This document shows positions 9,027 to 16,800 of a DNA stretch of 44,206 bases, piece after piece; the first letter of the stretch is position 1; each line of letters starts with the position of its first letter. The notes beneath the pieces are model-generated. The model had not been told where the DNA came from and did no database searches. It saw only the letters and a program-made list of their open reading frames with translations. The position numbers were made by a program, and so were the translations under genes. The DNA comes from Lachnospiraceae bacterium (lineage in GTDB: Bacteria; Bacillota; Clostridia; Lachnospirales; Lachnospiraceae), in assembly GCA_030537145.1 (NCBI GenBank), contig JAUNON010000019.1, positions 1 through 44,206 of the forward strand, given 5' to 3'.

Positions 9027-9449
9027 TTATTCCTCCAGCATAAAGGACAATGCGTGCATATGTGATACCGTCAATACATCATAGCGTTCCACTGCTTCAC
9101 ACTGGCCAATCACATCCATTTTCACGGTTCTGATTGCGATGTCTGCCTCCGTATCAAGCAGACCCATATATTCTTTTGCAAACAGCTCCCTATTCTCATC
9201 GGACATTTTATATTCTGTTGTCTTTTTCCCATTCACGATGCTCTCCACCATTACCGGATCGCCCGCTTCCCCTTTCTCCGAATACTGCTTGCACAACTCG
9301 ATCCTGGCTTTTTCTATCCGCTCCGCCTCTGCCTGCAGCTTTTCCATGTTACAGGAAATAGCAAAACTTAGCTTTGACGGCAACACCATCCCTCCCATAC
9401 TTGCAAGCTCTGAAAAATGTTTTGTTACATCCTTTTCTTTCATGATCAT
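9027..9449 (-). CDS. Small tail-region protein, DUF1617-like
   Basis: 140-residue, mostly helical protein containing LPSKLSFAISCNMEKLQAEAERIEKARIELC, a pattern I associate with the DUF1617 group of small siphophage proteins. The function is unknown. The start is placed at 9449 because AGGAGG lies 8 bases before that ATG, while the ATG at 9455 is only 2 bases from it. It sits between Dit and the giant fibre in the same operon, so a role in tail-tip assembly is an inference from position. Confidence 0.55.
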   Translation of the reverse strand: MIMKEKDVTKHFSELASMGGMVLPSKLSFAISCNMEKLQAEAERIEKARIELCKQYSEKGEAGDPVMVESIVNGKKTTEYKMSDENRELFAKEYMGLLDTEADIAIRTVKMDVIGQCEAVERYDVLTVSHMHALSFMLEE

Positions 9450-9461
9450 ATCCATATCCTC

Positions 9462-10181
9462 CTACATAAAACGAGGACGGAACTGCACAGCAATATCCAT
9501 CCTATTATTATTTACTGCTATTTTATTGTTGCCGGGAAGCAAAACAGGCACTCCCCAGATGTCGATATCAGAAGCTTTTAGCTTCCCATCCTCTGTAAAT
9601 AAGCCAGCTTCTCCGTCAAGAATAACCTTCTTTCCAGCAGTCAGCTCCCTGACTGTCACTGGCAGATCCTCCCCTGTATTCGGGTCACGGCAAATGCCGG
9701 TTAATTCGACCGATGCCGCCCCGATTTGCGGTGTAATCACAATGACAGCCGGTGTCACAATATTCCCCGAATTGCTGACTATGATACTTGTGGTTCCGGA
9801 AAATGTCTGCTCAACCTGCGGACCATATTCATAACAATCAAATTCCAGGGTTAGCGTATGCCAGCGTCTCATTGCATTTTCCGAATGAGAATGCTTCTTT
9901 AAGATTCCGCAAAACTTATGCTCAAACCCGTCCAGGGTAAGCTCTGCCGGAGCAAGCAGATGGGAAAGGATCTCACTGCACCGCTCCAAAATATCCTGCC
10001 TTCCGTCTGCTTTGATGAGCAGCGTTATTTTCATGGGTTTAAACCCAATCTCATTTTGAAACAAGATCGGGATCGGGCTTCCTCTTGCCCATTCACTTTC
10101 GTTATCAACCGAATGATACCCCATTATCACGTTCCACTGCTTTGCATCTGCTTCGCAGATGTCCCATTCATTGATTTTCAT
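9462..10181 (-). CDS. Distal tail protein (Dit)
   Basis: 239-residue protein matching siphophage distal tail proteins in size and in its position downstream of the tape measure and upstream of the tail-tip fibre. Dit forms a hexameric ring at the tail end and anchors the fibre. The C-terminal half (SGNIVTPAVIVITPQIG, NNKIAVNNNRMDIAVQFRPRFM) is the galectin-like beta domain typical of the family. The start at 10181 has AAAGGAGGT upstream. A longer frame to 10256 would run through a terminator-like palindrome and overlap hicB2, so it is rejected. Confidence 0.75.
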   Translation of the reverse strand: MKINEWDICEADAKQWNVIMGYHSVDNESEWARGSPIPILFQNEIGFKPMKITLLIKADGRQDILERCSEILSHLLAPAELTLDGFEHKFCGILKKHSHSENAMRRWHTLTLEFDCYEYGPQVEQTFSGTTSIIVSNSGNIVTPAVIVITPQIGAASVELTGICRDPNTGEDLPVTVRELTAGKKVILDGEAGLFTEDGKLKASDIDIWGVPVLLPGNNKIAVNNNRMDIAVQFRPRFM

Positions 10182-10214
10182 TGGTTTGACCTCCTTTTTG
10201 GGTATATGAAAAGA

Positions 10215-10228
10215 GGGCCGATCGGCCC
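10215..10228 (-). terminator. Terminator between hicB2 and dit
   Basis: Perfect palindrome GGGCCGATCGGCCC, followed on the minus strand by TCTTTTC. It closes the cargo region on its left side, so read-through or a separate late promoter is needed for dit and the fibre. No clear promoter was found between here and the dit start. Confidence 0.5.
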
Positions 10229-10245
10229 CCTTCGCATATTTCTTA

Positions 10246-10644
10246 TCATCTGGCATTTACCTTTTGCATCAACGCCTCCTGCAAAACCTGAGAGAAATTA
10301 ATATTCTGCCGTACAGCGGCTTCATTTAACCATTCAGGTATGGTCAATGTCTTTTTCACTGCCCTATTATTATGCATTCTCGCATACTCCACTGTATCGC
10401 ATGCAACATAATTCACAAACTCCCCGGATGATTTTTCTATATCTTCTGCTTTTGCCGGGGCTGGAATCTCCCGTCCCTCGGTCTCATAATCATACAGGAC
10501 GAATGCTAAGACATCTTCTGCCATAAACAGGGCATCCTGCAGATTATCGCCGCAGGTATAACATCCTTCCAGATCAGGAAAAAATACGGAATATTTCCCC
10601 GCTTCTTCCGGTGTGAAAATTGCCGGATATACATATTTTGCCAT
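10246..10644 (-). CDS. hicB: Second HicB-like antitoxin, orphaned
   Basis: 132-residue HicB. The N-terminal domain (YPAIFTPEEAGKYSVFFPD) differs from HicB at 808-1200. The C-terminal 40 residues, including KKTLTIPEWLNEAA and NINFSQVLQEALMQKV, differ from that protein at only a few positions. The start at 10644 has AAAGGAG 8 bases upstream. Its partner hicA is only a fragment (10690-10812), so this is an antitoxin without a working local toxin. It may now act as a repressor, possibly on the intact hicAB promoter, since the DNA-binding part is conserved. Confidence 0.85.
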   Translation of the reverse strand: MAKYVYPAIFTPEEAGKYSVFFPDLEGCYTCGDNLQDALFMAEDVLAFVLYDYETEGREIPAPAKAEDIEKSSGEFVNYVACDTVEYARMHNNRAVKKTLTIPEWLNEAAVRQNINFSQVLQEALMQKVNAR

Positions 10645-10689
10645 CCTCATGACTCCTTTCATGGTATCTATATGCCGGATGCCAGGGCT

Positions 10690-10812
10690 TTATTTAAGCC
10701 CCGCATCCTTTAATATTCTGTTTGCCGTTCCGGTTGCTATCTCTTTGCCACCATGCCGGGGAACCATGAAATTCTTTCCGGTAATGTCACTGTGCCATTT
10801 CCGTTGAAAATC
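10690..10812 (-). pseudogene. hicA: hicA fragment, 5' part lost
   Basis: A frame ending GTANRILKDAGLK-stop, with WHSDITGKNFMVPRHGGKEI before it, matches the last 35-40 residues of HicA (compare TVIVPYHSKDL and ILKQAGLK in the intact copy). No start codon or N-terminal half exists. Upstream the frame meets a stop at once and runs into the 3' end of the Rha-type gene. The natural reading is that the cassette at 10787-12543 replaced the 5' part of this hicA. Confidence 0.8.
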
Positions 10813-11299
10813 TCATCTGTTCATATTCCGGTACTTTCACAAAATCGTCAGTCAGCCGGATGCCGAACTGATCACAGATTGTCTTGAAATTCGCAGCAAT
10901 TCGGTGTGGTGCGAGATTTTCTCTCACTGCAACCCTGTCCATGACATTTGTGAGTTTCGCCACTTCCCCTACGGGAATTTTCTCCGCTGAGAGGATGCCT
11001 ATTCCCTCTTCCATTTCATGGAATCGGTTTATGTATCTGGCCGTAAATTCCGTGCCTTTCTGTCCCGTCAGTTTGTGGGCGATAAATTCGCAGCCTTTCT
11101 TGGTTACAAGGTAGCAGGGAACTGATTTGTTTTGCTCCGAAACATATGTAGACTCTGTAAAGAAATCGGACGGGGAAATTTTTCCCTCTCCTAACTGTTT
11201 CTCATACTTCCGAATATCCTTCAACAAATCTGCGTGACGTTTATCAATCATCCTCGCCACTTCCATAGAAGTAATCGTATTTCTCATTAACTCATTCAT
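10787..11299 (-). CDS. Rha-family antirepressor-like regulator (cassette 1)
   Basis: 170-residue protein. The N-terminal Rha domain (about residues 8-95) shows ITSMEVARMIDKRHADLLKD and VTKKGCEFIAHKLTGQKG. The C-terminal 70 residues (VMDRVAVRENLAPHRIAANF, LTDDFVKVPEYEQM) are shared with the BRO-type protein at 20261-20791. Such two-part proteins are typical phage antirepressors that inactivate the prophage repressor. It overlaps the upstream gene by ATGA. The last eight residues (RFSTEMAQ) replace the normal ending and come from the junction with the hicA fragment, so this C-terminus is a recombination product. Confidence 0.8.
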   Translation of the reverse strand: MNELMRNTITSMEVARMIDKRHADLLKDIRKYEKQLGEGKISPSDFFTESTYVSEQNKSVPCYLVTKKGCEFIAHKLTGQKGTEFTARYINRFHEMEEGIGILSAEKIPVGEVAKLTNVMDRVAVRENLAPHRIAANFKTICDQFGIRLTDDFVKVPEYEQMRFSTEMAQ

Positions 11300-11556
11300 G
11301 ACGCTTCCCTCGCTTTCTGCTCAGGCAAATCCCCGTACTCCTCAAGAATGGATCTAATCCACGCTCTCTGCCAACAAACTGCCTGTTCTGCACTCTCTGG
11401 TGCGTGTCCAAATTTCTTTGTATAATTATGGACGGCATTCTCTACTGCTAATTCCTGCCAGCGTTCATCTGACATCATCGGAATATCCAATAAAGAAAGC
11501 TCTGCGCCATTACTTGTCTCTACCATTCCGATAACCGGATAGCCAAATTTATTCAT
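11296..11556 (-). CDS. Cassette 1 hypothetical protein C
   Basis: 86-residue protein of unknown function (MNKFGYPVIGMVETSNGAE), with a Trp- and Ala-rich helical middle (DERWQELAVENAVHNYTKKF) and a basic end, QKAREAS. It overlaps both neighbours by ATGA-type junctions, so translation is coupled through the cassette. The corresponding place in cassette 2 (20788-20994) holds a different protein. The two share only their last residues (QKARxxS) and the DNA around the next start codon. Confidence 0.6.
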   Translation of the reverse strand: MNKFGYPVIGMVETSNGAELSLLDIPMMSDERWQELAVENAVHNYTKKFGHAPESAEQAVCWQRAWIRSILEEYGDLPEQKAREAS

Positions 11557-11794
11557 ATCGCCGCACCACCTTTCCTGGCAGCTTCATAGCCGCACTGATA
11601 GGCATAGCGGAACATATACTCACTGTATGCTGCGAGGTATTCTTCGAACCAGCAATGCATTTCTTTATATGCATCCTTGATTTTTTCAGAAGCCTGTGGC
11701 TGGTTTTCAAGGCACTCATCATAAATTTTGTTAAAGGTTTCTTCGTTCGGGAATACCCCCCCCGAAAATTTTCTGATAATTTCATATTCATCAT
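11553..11794 (-). pseudogene. Cassette 1 protein B, start and body in different frames
   Basis: The coding body (FPNEETFNKIYDECLENQ, then EMHCWFEEYLAAYSEYMFRY) is an acidic, Tyr-rich protein of about 75 residues whose frame ends TGA, overlapping the next start as ATGA. The only start codons with a ribosome site (GGGAGGG, then ATG ATG at 11794) lie one frame off. A run of eight G (11756-11763 on the complement) lies 30 bases into the gene. A -1 slip there, or a ninth G, would join them. Alternatively one G was lost at the start codon, since DEYEIIRKFSGG reads naturally upstream in the body frame. The other copy (20991-21232) has the same defect. Confidence 0.7.
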
Positions 11795-11807
11795 AAACCT
11801 TCCCTCC

Positions 11808-12143
11808 CTACCAATCTTTTTCCTGCGTGGTTTTCTTAAATGATCCCCACTCTTCGTCAAGTGTGTCATAAACTGCATTACCATCCATGAAGTCCTGCAC
11901 AAGTTCCTGCCAAATGCTCCACAGACGGTTCCTGTCATACCCGGTAATTTCGGAAAGGATGTAAATTGTCATGGCGTAGCCTGCCATCTTTTCGGCGAAG
12001 TCGAAGAAGTCGAACCTCTCCTGCTGCCGATTGAGAAATAAATGCTCAAAAGTAAAAATTGTTTCCTGAGATACTCCCAAATTGTTCAGTTTCTTGCAGG
12101 TCCGTTCCTGCAAATTTATAAATAATTCCTTCATTTCTGCCAT
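11808..12143 (-). CDS. Cassette 1 protein A, unknown function
   Basis: 111-residue acidic, helical protein (MAEMKELFINLQERTCKKL) with FTFEHLFLNRQQERFDFFDFAEKMAGYAMTIY and a Trp-rich end. The start at 12143 follows GAGG 8 bases upstream. The frame extends to a TTG at 12188, which lies inside a small leader peptide region. The function is not recognised. It is almost identical to 21246-21581, which shows recent exchange between cassettes. It lies between the RHH gene and the antirepressor, so it is co-expressed with the latter. Confidence 0.65.
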   Translation of the reverse strand: MAEMKELFINLQERTCKKLNNLGVSQETIFTFEHLFLNRQQERFDFFDFAEKMAGYAMTIYILSEITGYDRNRLWSIWQELVQDFMDGNAVYDTLDEEWGSFKKTTQEKDW

Positions 12144-12159
12144 TTCAAAATCCTCACTT

Positions 12160-12207
12160 TCAAAAATTTGATTGCAAGGAAAATCCAACTATGATAAAAT
12201 ATTTCAT
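12160..12207 (-). CDS. Possible 15-residue leader peptide (cassette 1)
   Basis: ATG at 12207 starts MKYFIIVGFSLQSNF-stop. The only ribosome-site-like sequence (GAGGG) lies in a GAGGGAATCCCTC palindrome just upstream. The peptide is identical in cassette 2 (21598-21645). The 5' end of the predicted antisense RNA starts at about its start codon and covers the palindrome, so translation of the leader could be the controlled step. Confidence 0.4.
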   Translation of the reverse strand: MKYFIIVGFSLQSNF

Positions 12208-12274
12208 AGAGGGATTCCCTCGGTTGATAGAGCGTTAATCACTTTCTCAGGGCGGTAACGCTCTATTTTATTTT
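12207..12274 (+). ncRNA. Predicted sar-like antisense RNA, cassette 1
   Basis: On the plus strand, -35 TTGCAA (12172-12177) and -10 TAAAAT (12195-12200) are 17 bases apart. About 7 bases later a roughly 68-base transcript would begin. It ends in a stem of TAGAGCGTTA (12228-12237) with TAACGCTCTA (12256-12265) followed by TTTTATTTT. The RNA is antisense to the end of the RHH gene and the leader of the antirepressor operon. Size, position and orientation match sar RNA of phage P22, which lies between arc and ant and blocks ant expression. Prediction only. Confidence 0.65.
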
Positions 12275-12436
12275 CCCTAAAAGTAGATGTATGCCTCTTC
12301 TTATCGCTTCAGCTTTCGTTATTCCGTTTTTCTCGCAATATTCAAGTAGCCTTAAATGCGTTTCATCATCAAGTCTTACCTTTATGTCATTTGACTTCGG
12401 CCTATCCACTTTCGGTCTTCCAGTTCTCGGACTCAT
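12263..12436 (-). CDS. RHH (Arc/CopG-type) repressor, cassette 1
   Basis: 57-residue protein: basic N-terminal arm MSPRTGRPKVDRPK, beta strand NDIKVRLDD, helix ETHLRLLEYCEKN, turn GIT and helix KAEAIRRGIHLLLGK. This is the ribbon-helix-helix fold, which binds DNA as dimers. AGTGAGGTG lies 5-7 bases before the ATG. Its own promoter carries a 13-base inverted repeat flanking the -10 (12449-12499), which fits autoregulation. It heads the operon that ends with the Rha-type antirepressor, so it probably keeps antirepressor synthesis off in the lysogen. Confidence 0.85.
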   Translation of the reverse strand: MSPRTGRPKVDRPKSNDIKVRLDDETHLRLLEYCEKNGITKAEAIRRGIHLLLGKIK

Positions 12437-12448
12437 CTAATCACCTCA

Positions 12449-12499
12449 CTTTTTGAGTTCCGATAAATCTATTATATTAAATGGAACTCAAAAAGTCAA
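12449..12499 (-). promoter_or_regulatory. Promoter and RHH operator of cassette 1
   Basis: Minus-strand -35 TTGACT (12494-12499) and -10 TATAAT (12471-12476) with a 17-base spacer. A perfect 13-base inverted repeat, CTTTTTGAGTTCC and its complement (12483-12495 and 12449-12461), brackets the -10 and the start of transcription. It is the obvious binding site for the RHH protein encoded just downstream. Confidence 0.85.
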
Positions 12500-12511
12500 G
12501 AGGTTTTTATG

Positions 12512-12543
12512 AAAATGAGGGCGAATTTTTTCGCCCTCATTTT
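12512..12543 (-). terminator. Terminator between secreted protein and RHH gene, cassette 1
   Basis: Stem AAAATGAGGGCGA with TCGCCCTCATTTT and a short T/A loop, followed by CATAAAAACCTC on the minus strand. The same stem core (GAGGGCGA/TCGCCCTC), with a similar distance to the next TTGAC, occurs at 22557-22586 after the other secreted-protein gene. Confidence 0.8.
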
Positions 12544-12551
12544 ATATCGCC

Positions 12552-13751
12552 TTAAATTCCAAGTGACTCAAGCACTTCATCTGTAATTGTTCCAGTAACT
12601 ATCAATCCTTTATCTGTCTGGTACTTTTCAATCTGCCCAATTGTACCGCTCCCGGCGATTCCGTCTGGTGTACCACAATCATAGCCTGCTGCATTCAATG
12701 CCTCCTGCACTTTTATAATCGTTTCGGCATCAATGTAAGACTTCATGGGCTTCTCAGGTAGCTCAGTAAATTTACACCGGCTTAATACCAGATACTGCCC
12801 ATCGGTTACTGTAATATAATTCTGTCCCTCAAAATTATCATTAGAAACAATATCATCCTGACGGCTGTCCGGATAAATGCAATAATATCCCATGCCGTCT
12901 GTCGACTCTATTTTGTATTCACCTGCTGAAATATGAGTTCCAACCTTAAACATTCCGGTCCCTGACAGATCAATCTCAGGCCCCTCCTCAAATGGCACCG
13001 CATAGCAACGTGACAATTCCAGATATTCCCCATCTTTAACTGTAATAATTGAGTTATAATCAAAATTATCGTTAAAAATAATATTATCCTGGTTACTGTC
13101 AGAAGATACACAGAAATATCCATGTCCACTTTCAGCAAAAACAACATACTCTCCCGCTGGAATATCAGTGCCTACTTTATAGAAATTAGCAGAATACTTT
13201 TCGTAATCTAACTCTTTTTCGGTAACAGAATTTTTACTATCAGTCGTCTTAACTGTATCCACAACATCAAGAAATGCATCAATAGATTCATTTCCCATTA
13301 CCGATGTTTCTCCCCCGAAAAGAAACATAGCTATTCCTTGTCCTGTATAAATTACGAATGACATTGTTGTATAATTCGTACCTGCATCATCATACGTAAA
13401 CAACCTCGCATTGGCCACATTCCCTTCGAATATACAATCCTCATTACTCCACTCAGAATAATTATCATAATCCTCTATTGATTGCATTGTAGCATTCAGC
13501 ATCATCCTTTGGATTGATGCATCATATCCATCTAAATCCGCATCCATGTATGTCACAATCATAGCAAAATTATCACCAATATACGTATTTGTAATTGTAT
13601 CATCATTAGTTTTTGAACTTTTAAGCCAATTTTCTGGCACATCATAGGTAACATTCCCCACAAATTCCATTTGTCCAGCAGATGCAATATTAGATAGAAC
13701 TAATATCAACAGCATAGTTAGTAACATTAAAACACTTTTTTTCTTCCTCAT
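12552..13751 (-). CDS. Secreted protein with two internal repeats and a peptidoglycan-binding end
   Basis: 399-residue exported protein. The signal peptide is MRKKKSVLMLLTMLLILVLS, with probable cleavage after SAG. The middle domain (about 30-170) is unassigned. Two repeats of about 70 residues follow, each with KVGT.I.AGEY, D..QDDI/NI, NDNF and DG.YL.LSRC. The end (about 340-399) is a peptidoglycan-binding module (QEALNAAGYDCGTPDGIAG, Q.KG L.VTG). It has its own promoter and terminator, so it is expected to be expressed in the lysogen. A cell-surface role such as superinfection exclusion is inference. Confidence 0.75.
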   Translation of the reverse strand: MRKKKSVLMLLTMLLILVLSNIASAGQMEFVGNVTYDVPENWLKSSKTNDDTITNTYIGDNFAMIVTYMDADLDGYDASIQRMMLNATMQSIEDYDNYSEWSNEDCIFEGNVANARLFTYDDAGTNYTTMSFVIYTGQGIAMFLFGGETSVMGNESIDAFLDVVDTVKTTDSKNSVTEKELDYEKYSANFYKVGTDIPAGEYVVFAESGHGYFCVSSDSNQDNIIFNDNFDYNSIITVKDGEYLELSRCYAVPFEEGPEIDLSGTGMFKVGTHISAGEYKIESTDGMGYYCIYPDSRQDDIVSNDNFEGQNYITVTDGQYLVLSRCKFTELPEKPMKSYIDAETIIKVQEALNAAGYDCGTPDGIAGSGTIGQIEKYQTDKGLIVTGTITDEVLESLGI

Positions 13752-13785
13752 AGGTAAAACCCTCCCTCAACAATATAGTAATAAT

Positions 13786-13813
13786 ATTTTATCATATTAA
13801 ACTATTATTGCAA
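13786..13813 (-). promoter_or_regulatory. Promoter of the secreted-protein gene
   Basis: Minus-strand TTGCAA (13808-13813) and TAAAAT (13786-13791) with a 16-base spacer in very A/T-rich DNA, about 35 bases before the GAGGGAGGG ribosome site. An independent promoter fits expression as a lysogenic-conversion gene. Confidence 0.6.
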
Positions 13814-13854
13814 TATTATACTGTGAGTTTTCAAATAAAACAGAAATCGTATCT

Positions 13855-16800
13855 CTACGGCATCCGCCCCCTGTTCCTTCTCACTGCTATCGTAGCGCTT
13901 TCCTGGCTCATGGCCGGCTGAATCGCAGCCACCAAAACCCCGGTATCCATAACTAGCTGTTGGTTATCCACCTTCTCTGATAATCCATTCACGGCCGTGA
14001 TCAGCGTACTCAGAAGAGATGCCAGAGAATCGTTATTAATGTTTATCACCGGCGCCTGCTGCTGGTATCCTTCCAGCATCCGGTTCAACCTGGACACTCC
14101 AGAATAATTCAGAAGTGCAGTCTTTTTCTCAAGGGTATCCTGCTGCCGCTGCATCTGAGCACCGGCATCCTCTGTTAGCCTTTCTACCATGCTCTTTGCG
14201 GATTCTGCAGCAGCCCCCGTCCCATTCTTGATCCCCAGAGATACGCCCGCCGGTATCTGCTGTCCAATCACTCTCTGAAATAACTTGCTGGGGCTGTGGA
14301 TGTCCGCCGCCTCCTCCATAGCGCGCCGGATAGACTGTATAACCTCCTTAGACGCACTCTCTATCTTTGTATAATCCGTCAGTCCATTCAGAATCCCATT
14401 CAGAGTGTTTGTTCCGATAGTCCTTCCTTCCTGGGATAAATGGGAAAGCTGACTGGTTAGCTGATTCGTTACCCGTGCAGTACTCTGGTATGTCTCCACG
14501 GAGTCCGCAGCCCGGCCAATCCCTGCAATCAGGCTGGAAACTGCATCTTCTCCTATGTTTGCGGCCTGGTTTACCAGGTTTCTTAGCTCGCTGCCCATCC
14601 CGGTATTTAGTTCCGCCAGAGCGCTGCGGTATTCCGCATTCAGGGCATTTAACTCCTCCCTGGCCTCTGACCGCAACTGCAAGATCTGTTGGTTTGTTTC
14701 CTGCCGCAGCCCCTCGTTTTCATTCACGGCCTGAGACTCCGCCAAGGCGTTTCTCTGCTCCCACAGCCGGTTATATTCTTCCAACTGCTGCGCCGTCATC
14801 TGGTTCAGGCTGTAAATGGATGCGGCCGCCTCCGGCCCCATCTGCCGCAGTTCCTCCAAAAGGGCTGCCGATATCTTTTTCTTGCTCAGCTCATTTAGCT
14901 GCTGCTCCCACAGTGCAAGCCCAGCTACCTGGGTCCTCAAATTATATAACAGTGTATCTGCATCGTATCCGGAAGAGTCCCACGCCTCAAACAGGTCCAT
15001 CTGGGAAAGGATATCTTCTTTCCGGCTCTTCACCGCATCTTTGTAGGCATCCTCCAGATCCTCCAAGTCCTGGATCAACTGGTCATTGATCTTCTGAGAG
15101 TCCTGCGCATAGTTCTCATCCAGTTCCCGCCGCTGGTCATAATACTCCTGCTGCGCTTCAAAATACCGCTGGTCTGCGGCAATTCGTTCATCGGTTCCTT
15201 CCCGAAACTGTCTCCTGGCGGCATTCCAGTATTCCATCTCCGCACGGGCAGAAACCCTATAATAGACTCTATACCGGTCCAGGATGGACTGCTGGACATT
15301 TGCCCGGGTGGTAAACCGGTCCTGCTGCTCCTGCTCGATCTGATCCTGCAGATCGTTGATCTGGCTGGTCGCATCATACCAAGCTTGGGTTCCTCTCTTT
15401 AAGTTATCCCGTACATTTCTCCAGTATGCCTGCTGCTGTTGGAGGGACATATCATTTAAAAGCTGGTAATTCCTCATATACTGCGCCGCTGCAGAATAGA
15501 TTTCTCCGTAATAGGTAGCATCGTCCAGGCGTGTAGTCTGATTTCCGCTTCGCCGTGTCCGTGATACGCCAAAGTTGCTGTTGATCTGCTCCGCCAGATC
15601 CCTGCTGCCCACCTGATACCCCGTAACCCGGTTTAAATTGCCCAGCGCCCGATAATAGGCGGATGTCCCTTCTTTTGTATGCTTTAATACCTGCTTCCAG
15701 TAGTAAATTTCTTCATCCAACGAGGTTTTGTGATCCTGCTTATACCTTTGCATCCAAGTAACCGCCCGGGTATACACAGTATTTGACATTCTGGAGGCTT
15801 CCCGGCCTGCTAATGAAGCATTATCCCGAATGCCAAACGCCATATTGGAAGATATCTGCCTTCCCACTCCCTGCCGGAATCTACTTGACACCGCTTTCAG
15901 CTCCGGTCCTTCCTTTACAGTGTCCAGTACGTCATTGACAGCGTCCCTTATTGCCGCTCTTGCGCTTTCTTGCCCTTTTTTATCCCCCTTTTCCGTTTCC
16001 AGCAGTTTCTTTACCGCCTTACTCTTTTCCGCCTCCTGGTTTGCGGCATTCCTTGCATTTTGGACTGCTCGGGCCGCCGCATTCGACACCAAAGAAGAAT
16101 TACTGCTTATTCCTGACGCCAGACTATTTGCTATGTTGTATCCTGCAGTATAAAAGCTGTTCTGCCAGCTTCTCACGGCAGAAGCCGCACGGGATGCCAT
16201 ATTTCCCGCCGCCTGCACAGCAGCAGACGCAGACCCGCTGATACCGGACGCATACTGATTTGCCGCTGTTTTTCCTGCTGTATTGAAATCGGATTTATTT
16301 TTCCCCGCAGAGGTTGCCGCAGACTCGGAAATGGCACTGCCGGCGCTGGAAGCATTTTCCGCTCCACTCTCTACACCGCTGGTGAAGGAATCGGCAGCCG
16401 CCGTTCCGCCTTCTTCTCCGGCAGCCTCGGCTTCCGCCTTCGCAGCCGCTAAGAGAGAAATCAGCTCATTATATGCATCCACGGCGCTCTGTCCGCCAGC
16501 CGCAATACCCTCCGCCACATTTTCCGGAATATCCATCCCATTTTCCTTGGCCATCTGCAAAAGCCCATTCAGAGAGCCTTCCACGCTGCCATTTAATTGG
16601 GCGATGACCTCTTCTGGTGTGACCGTACCGGAGGCAATGCCTTCTGCCAGCCCTTCCGGTATCTGCACGCCGCACTCCCGGGCAATCGCCACTGCCTCAT
16701 TCAAAGCATCTTCTGTATCCTCACTGATACCGTTCCAGGCGGAATCCGTATCTCCAATCGCATCCGTAATGGCCGAGGTAATGTTATCCTGCAGATTGGT

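Noticed and set aside
10182..10256. N-terminal extension of Dit starting MPDDKKYAKGAD
   Set aside because: It would be translated through a terminator palindrome and into hicB2, while the ATG at 10181 has a perfect ribosome site.
11549..11938. 129-residue frame beginning MTGTVCGAFGRNL as a gene (and its twin at 20987-21376)
   Set aside because: It runs through the start of gene A in a different frame and then through gene B in the wrong frame, giving a basic, low-complexity product. The real coding is in the -1 frame of the second half.
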